Shown piece by piece: positions 62,681 through 64,000 of a DNA stretch of 64,000 nt. The stretch's first letter is position 1. The number at the start of each line of letters is the position of its first letter. Origin of the DNA: Siderastrea radians (lineage: Eukaryota > Cnidaria > Anthozoa > Scleractinia > Rhizangiidae); contig OZ024898.1 of assembly GCA_964017195.1 (NCBI GenBank), positions 2,218,001 through 2,282,000 on the forward strand, read 5' to 3'. Both the position numbers and the translations under genes were made by a program. The notes under the pieces were generated by a model, which worked only from the letters and a program-made list of their open reading frames with translations, searched no databases and was not told the origin of the DNA.

Positions 62681-62757
62681 TAGTAGTTATAGAGTTGGCG
62701 GTTCGAGACCAGTTTTTTCAAAACTGATCTTGAACAACGCCAACTCTATAACTACTA
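62681..62757. other. Near-perfect 77-bp hairpin, possible element terminus
   Basis: TAGTAGTTATAGAGTTGGCG (62681-62700) is the exact inverse of 62738-62757, and 62701-62716 pairs with 62720-62735 with two mismatches; the centre is TTC. The sequence to the right differs in composition and coding style, so this may mark the boundary of a second viral insertion. Confidence 0.85.
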
Positions 62758-62971
62758 TTCCATCAGATGGAGATCATTTCATCGAGATCAATTATTTGGA
62801 TACTATATGTTTTTTCACATGTCAGTAAGGAGCCGAGCAGGCTCGGGAAGTCGTTGACTTCGTCAACGAGTGAGGCTCCTTTGCAGCTTGAATGTGGGTA
62901 GAGACGAAGTCTCGTAGGGCACATCAAGCAATCACGGTTCATATGCTGGCTCCATCTGTTTCGCATTGGGG

Positions 62972-63124
62972 ATGTTTCTTTTTGCGATGCTGGTTCCATT
63001 TTATGTATCCAACGCATTATTCAATCACGTGATTCCACACCACAGGAAGTTTATGATGAAATGGGACTTTCCCGATGAGTCATCAGATTGTCATGTAATA
63101 TCAGATGAACTTGTAAGTACATAA
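62972..63124 (+). CDS. Candidate small membrane protein (uncertain)
   Basis: 50 codons from ATG 62972: hydrophobic MFLFAMLVPFYVSNALF, then HVIPHHRKFMMKWDFPDESS and an acidic end. It lies 25 bp before the VLTF3-like gene, on the same strand. There is no homology that I can name, and an overlapping minus-strand frame of similar length exists, so this is tentative. GTAAGT near its end could instead be a splice donor. Confidence 0.25.
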   Translation: MFLFAMLVPFYVSNALFNHVIPHHRKFMMKWDFPDESSDCHVISDELVST

Positions 63125-63149
63125 AAAATATCTCATATAATAGTATAGA

Positions 63150-63716
63150 ATGAATTGCAATGAAGATATTCACAATTACTTGAAAGAATCAGAAGTTGTT
63201 TGTCCTTTTTGTGACCAGCAAATAGATTTTTCCAGAAAACCAAAAGATGATAAATGCTGCAACAATCAGGATATTATCAATGATAATAGCATGCAAATTT
63301 GTAAATCTTGTGGTATTGTTCATAGATATAATTATGTTAAAGAATATGTTAATTTTTATGAGAACAGACATAAATTTATAAGAAAATCTGTATACCATAG
63401 AAAATATCATATAAATAACCATATAATGAAATTTCAAGACAACTATGGAATTCAGTTATCAAACTTACAGAAACACAAAATTGATGAGATTTATAATTAT
63501 ATAGGAAGTGTTATTCGTTTGGTTAATAGTAAAAGAAAAAGAAAAAGAATGATTAACATTAATTTTATTATGACAAAGATATTTCATATGATGGGAATTC
63601 CATTTGATAATATTCCAATTACTGAATGTAAAAAAACATTGAAAAGCTATAAAACATATTGGAGTGAAATTTATTCACTTAAAGGTGATGATATTAAAAA
63701 GATAATCATGCGCTGA
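63150..63716 (+). CDS. Poxvirus late transcription factor VLTF3-like protein
   Basis: 188 aa. N-terminal CxxC pairs (VVCPFCDQQ; MQICKSCGIVH) form a zinc ribbon. Then comes the VLTF3 core pattern: YENRHKFIRKSVYHRKYHIN, a long helical part (LQKHKIDEIYNYIGSVIRLV), MININFIMTKIFHMMGIPFD and CKKTLKSYKTYWSEIYSLKG. VLTF3 proteins direct late-stage viral transcription in poxviruses, mimiviruses and relatives. The gene is AT-rich, unlike the provirus at 29.5-55.9 kb, and belongs to a different viral lineage. Its end overlaps the convergent frame 63706-64000 by 11 bp, typical of compact viral genomes. The ATG at 63150 is the first in frame. Confidence 0.82.
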   Translation: MNCNEDIHNYLKESEVVCPFCDQQIDFSRKPKDDKCCNNQDIINDNSMQICKSCGIVHRYNYVKEYVNFYENRHKFIRKSVYHRKYHINNHIMKFQDNYGIQLSNLQKHKIDEIYNYIGSVIRLVNSKRKRKRMININFIMTKIFHMMGIPFDNIPITECKKTLKSYKTYWSEIYSLKGDDIKKIIMR

Positions 63717-64000
63717 ATTTATTATCATAATTTTTTAAGTATTTATCAACCACCGGGGTGATATCTACTATATAGTTGTCTATGATATTCATTTTAGACA
63801 GTAAATCATCTCTGTTAAATTCACCAGATCTTAATGCATCTATTATTTCATTCAACAAATGCTCATAATTTTGGTACGCAAATGTACAGCTGTGAATTTT
63901 CAGATCAACATTCTTATGCTTCATCCAGGTTTGTATCATAATTGATGCAGTTGATATTGCAACCAATGAAATACTGCCTGTTGGAATAGCAGCAACTATC
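63706..64000 (-). CDS. Unknown protein, C-terminal part, runs off the window
   Basis: The minus-strand frame is open from the window edge to the TGA at 63706. It shows a small-residue hydrophobic stretch (AIPTGSISLVAISTASIMIQ), a possible membrane helix, then TWMKHKNVDLKIHSCTFAYQ, NYEHLLNEIIDALRSGEFNR and KMNIIDNYIVDITPVVDKYL, which look helical. Not recognised. Tail-to-tail overlap with the VLTF3-like gene suggests that both belong to one viral element. No start is assigned because the 5' end lies outside the window. Confidence 0.6.
   Translation of the reverse strand, partial: IVAAIPTGSISLVAISTASIMIQTWMKHKNVDLKIHSCTFAYQNYEHLLNEIIDALRSGEFNRDDLLSKMNIIDNYIVDITPVVDKYLKNYDNKFSA

Overview
The window looks like nuclear DNA of an anthozoan cnidarian (stony coral or sea anemone type). 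The host part is AT-rich. It carries clusters of intronless rhodopsin-class GPCR genes and their dead copies, many short foldback repeats, tRNA-derived SINEs, and LINE and Penelope fragments. No rRNA gene, CRISPR array or bacterial operon was seen. The organism call is inferred from gene style and repeat content, not from a database search.

Region 1 (1-29531), host. One GPCR group has an intact gene at 7700-8605, a broken copy at 5506-6430 and a relic near 5095-5370. A second GPCR family has an intact minus-strand gene (11899-12942), a truncated copy (2584-3021), a frameshifted copy (25360-26366) and a plus-strand member (19799-21397) whose C-terminal tail runs through a decayed AAC-type microsatellite and ends inside a SINE. 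Large duplicated non-coding blocks link 1.6-3.0 kb with 10.4-12.3 kb, and 14.2-16.4 kb with 21.6-22.7 kb and 56.3-59.1 kb. Several foldback elements occur, including a near-perfect one with 264-bp arms at 26722-27328. A decayed cnidarian gene lies at 27420-28980.

Region 2 (29538-55924), an integrated adintovirus/Polinton (Maverick)-type virus. It has about 457-bp terminal inverted repeats starting AGTAGTAATG and a 6-bp target duplication (GATAGA at 29532-29537 and 55925-55930). It carries a chromodomain retrovirus-like integrase, a protein-primed-type family B DNA polymerase, a double jelly-roll major capsid protein, two penton-like paralogs, an adenain-like protease, a packaging ATPase, pX-like and pVI/pVII-like basic core proteins, a parvovirus-type phospholipase A2 and a two-TM protein. 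Accessory genes include a RING protein, a GRF zinc-finger protein and a Rossmann/SLOG-like protein. Early-type genes sit at the two ends and the virion genes form a long rightward block with TATA boxes. The copy is a fossil. Integrase is split by a Penelope-like retroelement and has also lost its central core, the capsid gene is split by a LINE 3' fragment, and polymerase, protease and several others carry in-frame stops or frameshifts. Other genes (ATPase, second penton-like protein, phospholipase, RING, GRF) remain open.

Region 3 (55931-64000), host repeats, then a second, different viral signal. After a 77-bp near-perfect hairpin (62681-62757), an AT-rich segment encodes a poxvirus late transcription factor VLTF3-like protein (63150-63716) that overlaps tail-to-tail with a further open frame running off the window. 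This suggests the edge of an integrated nucleocytoplasmic-virus-like element.
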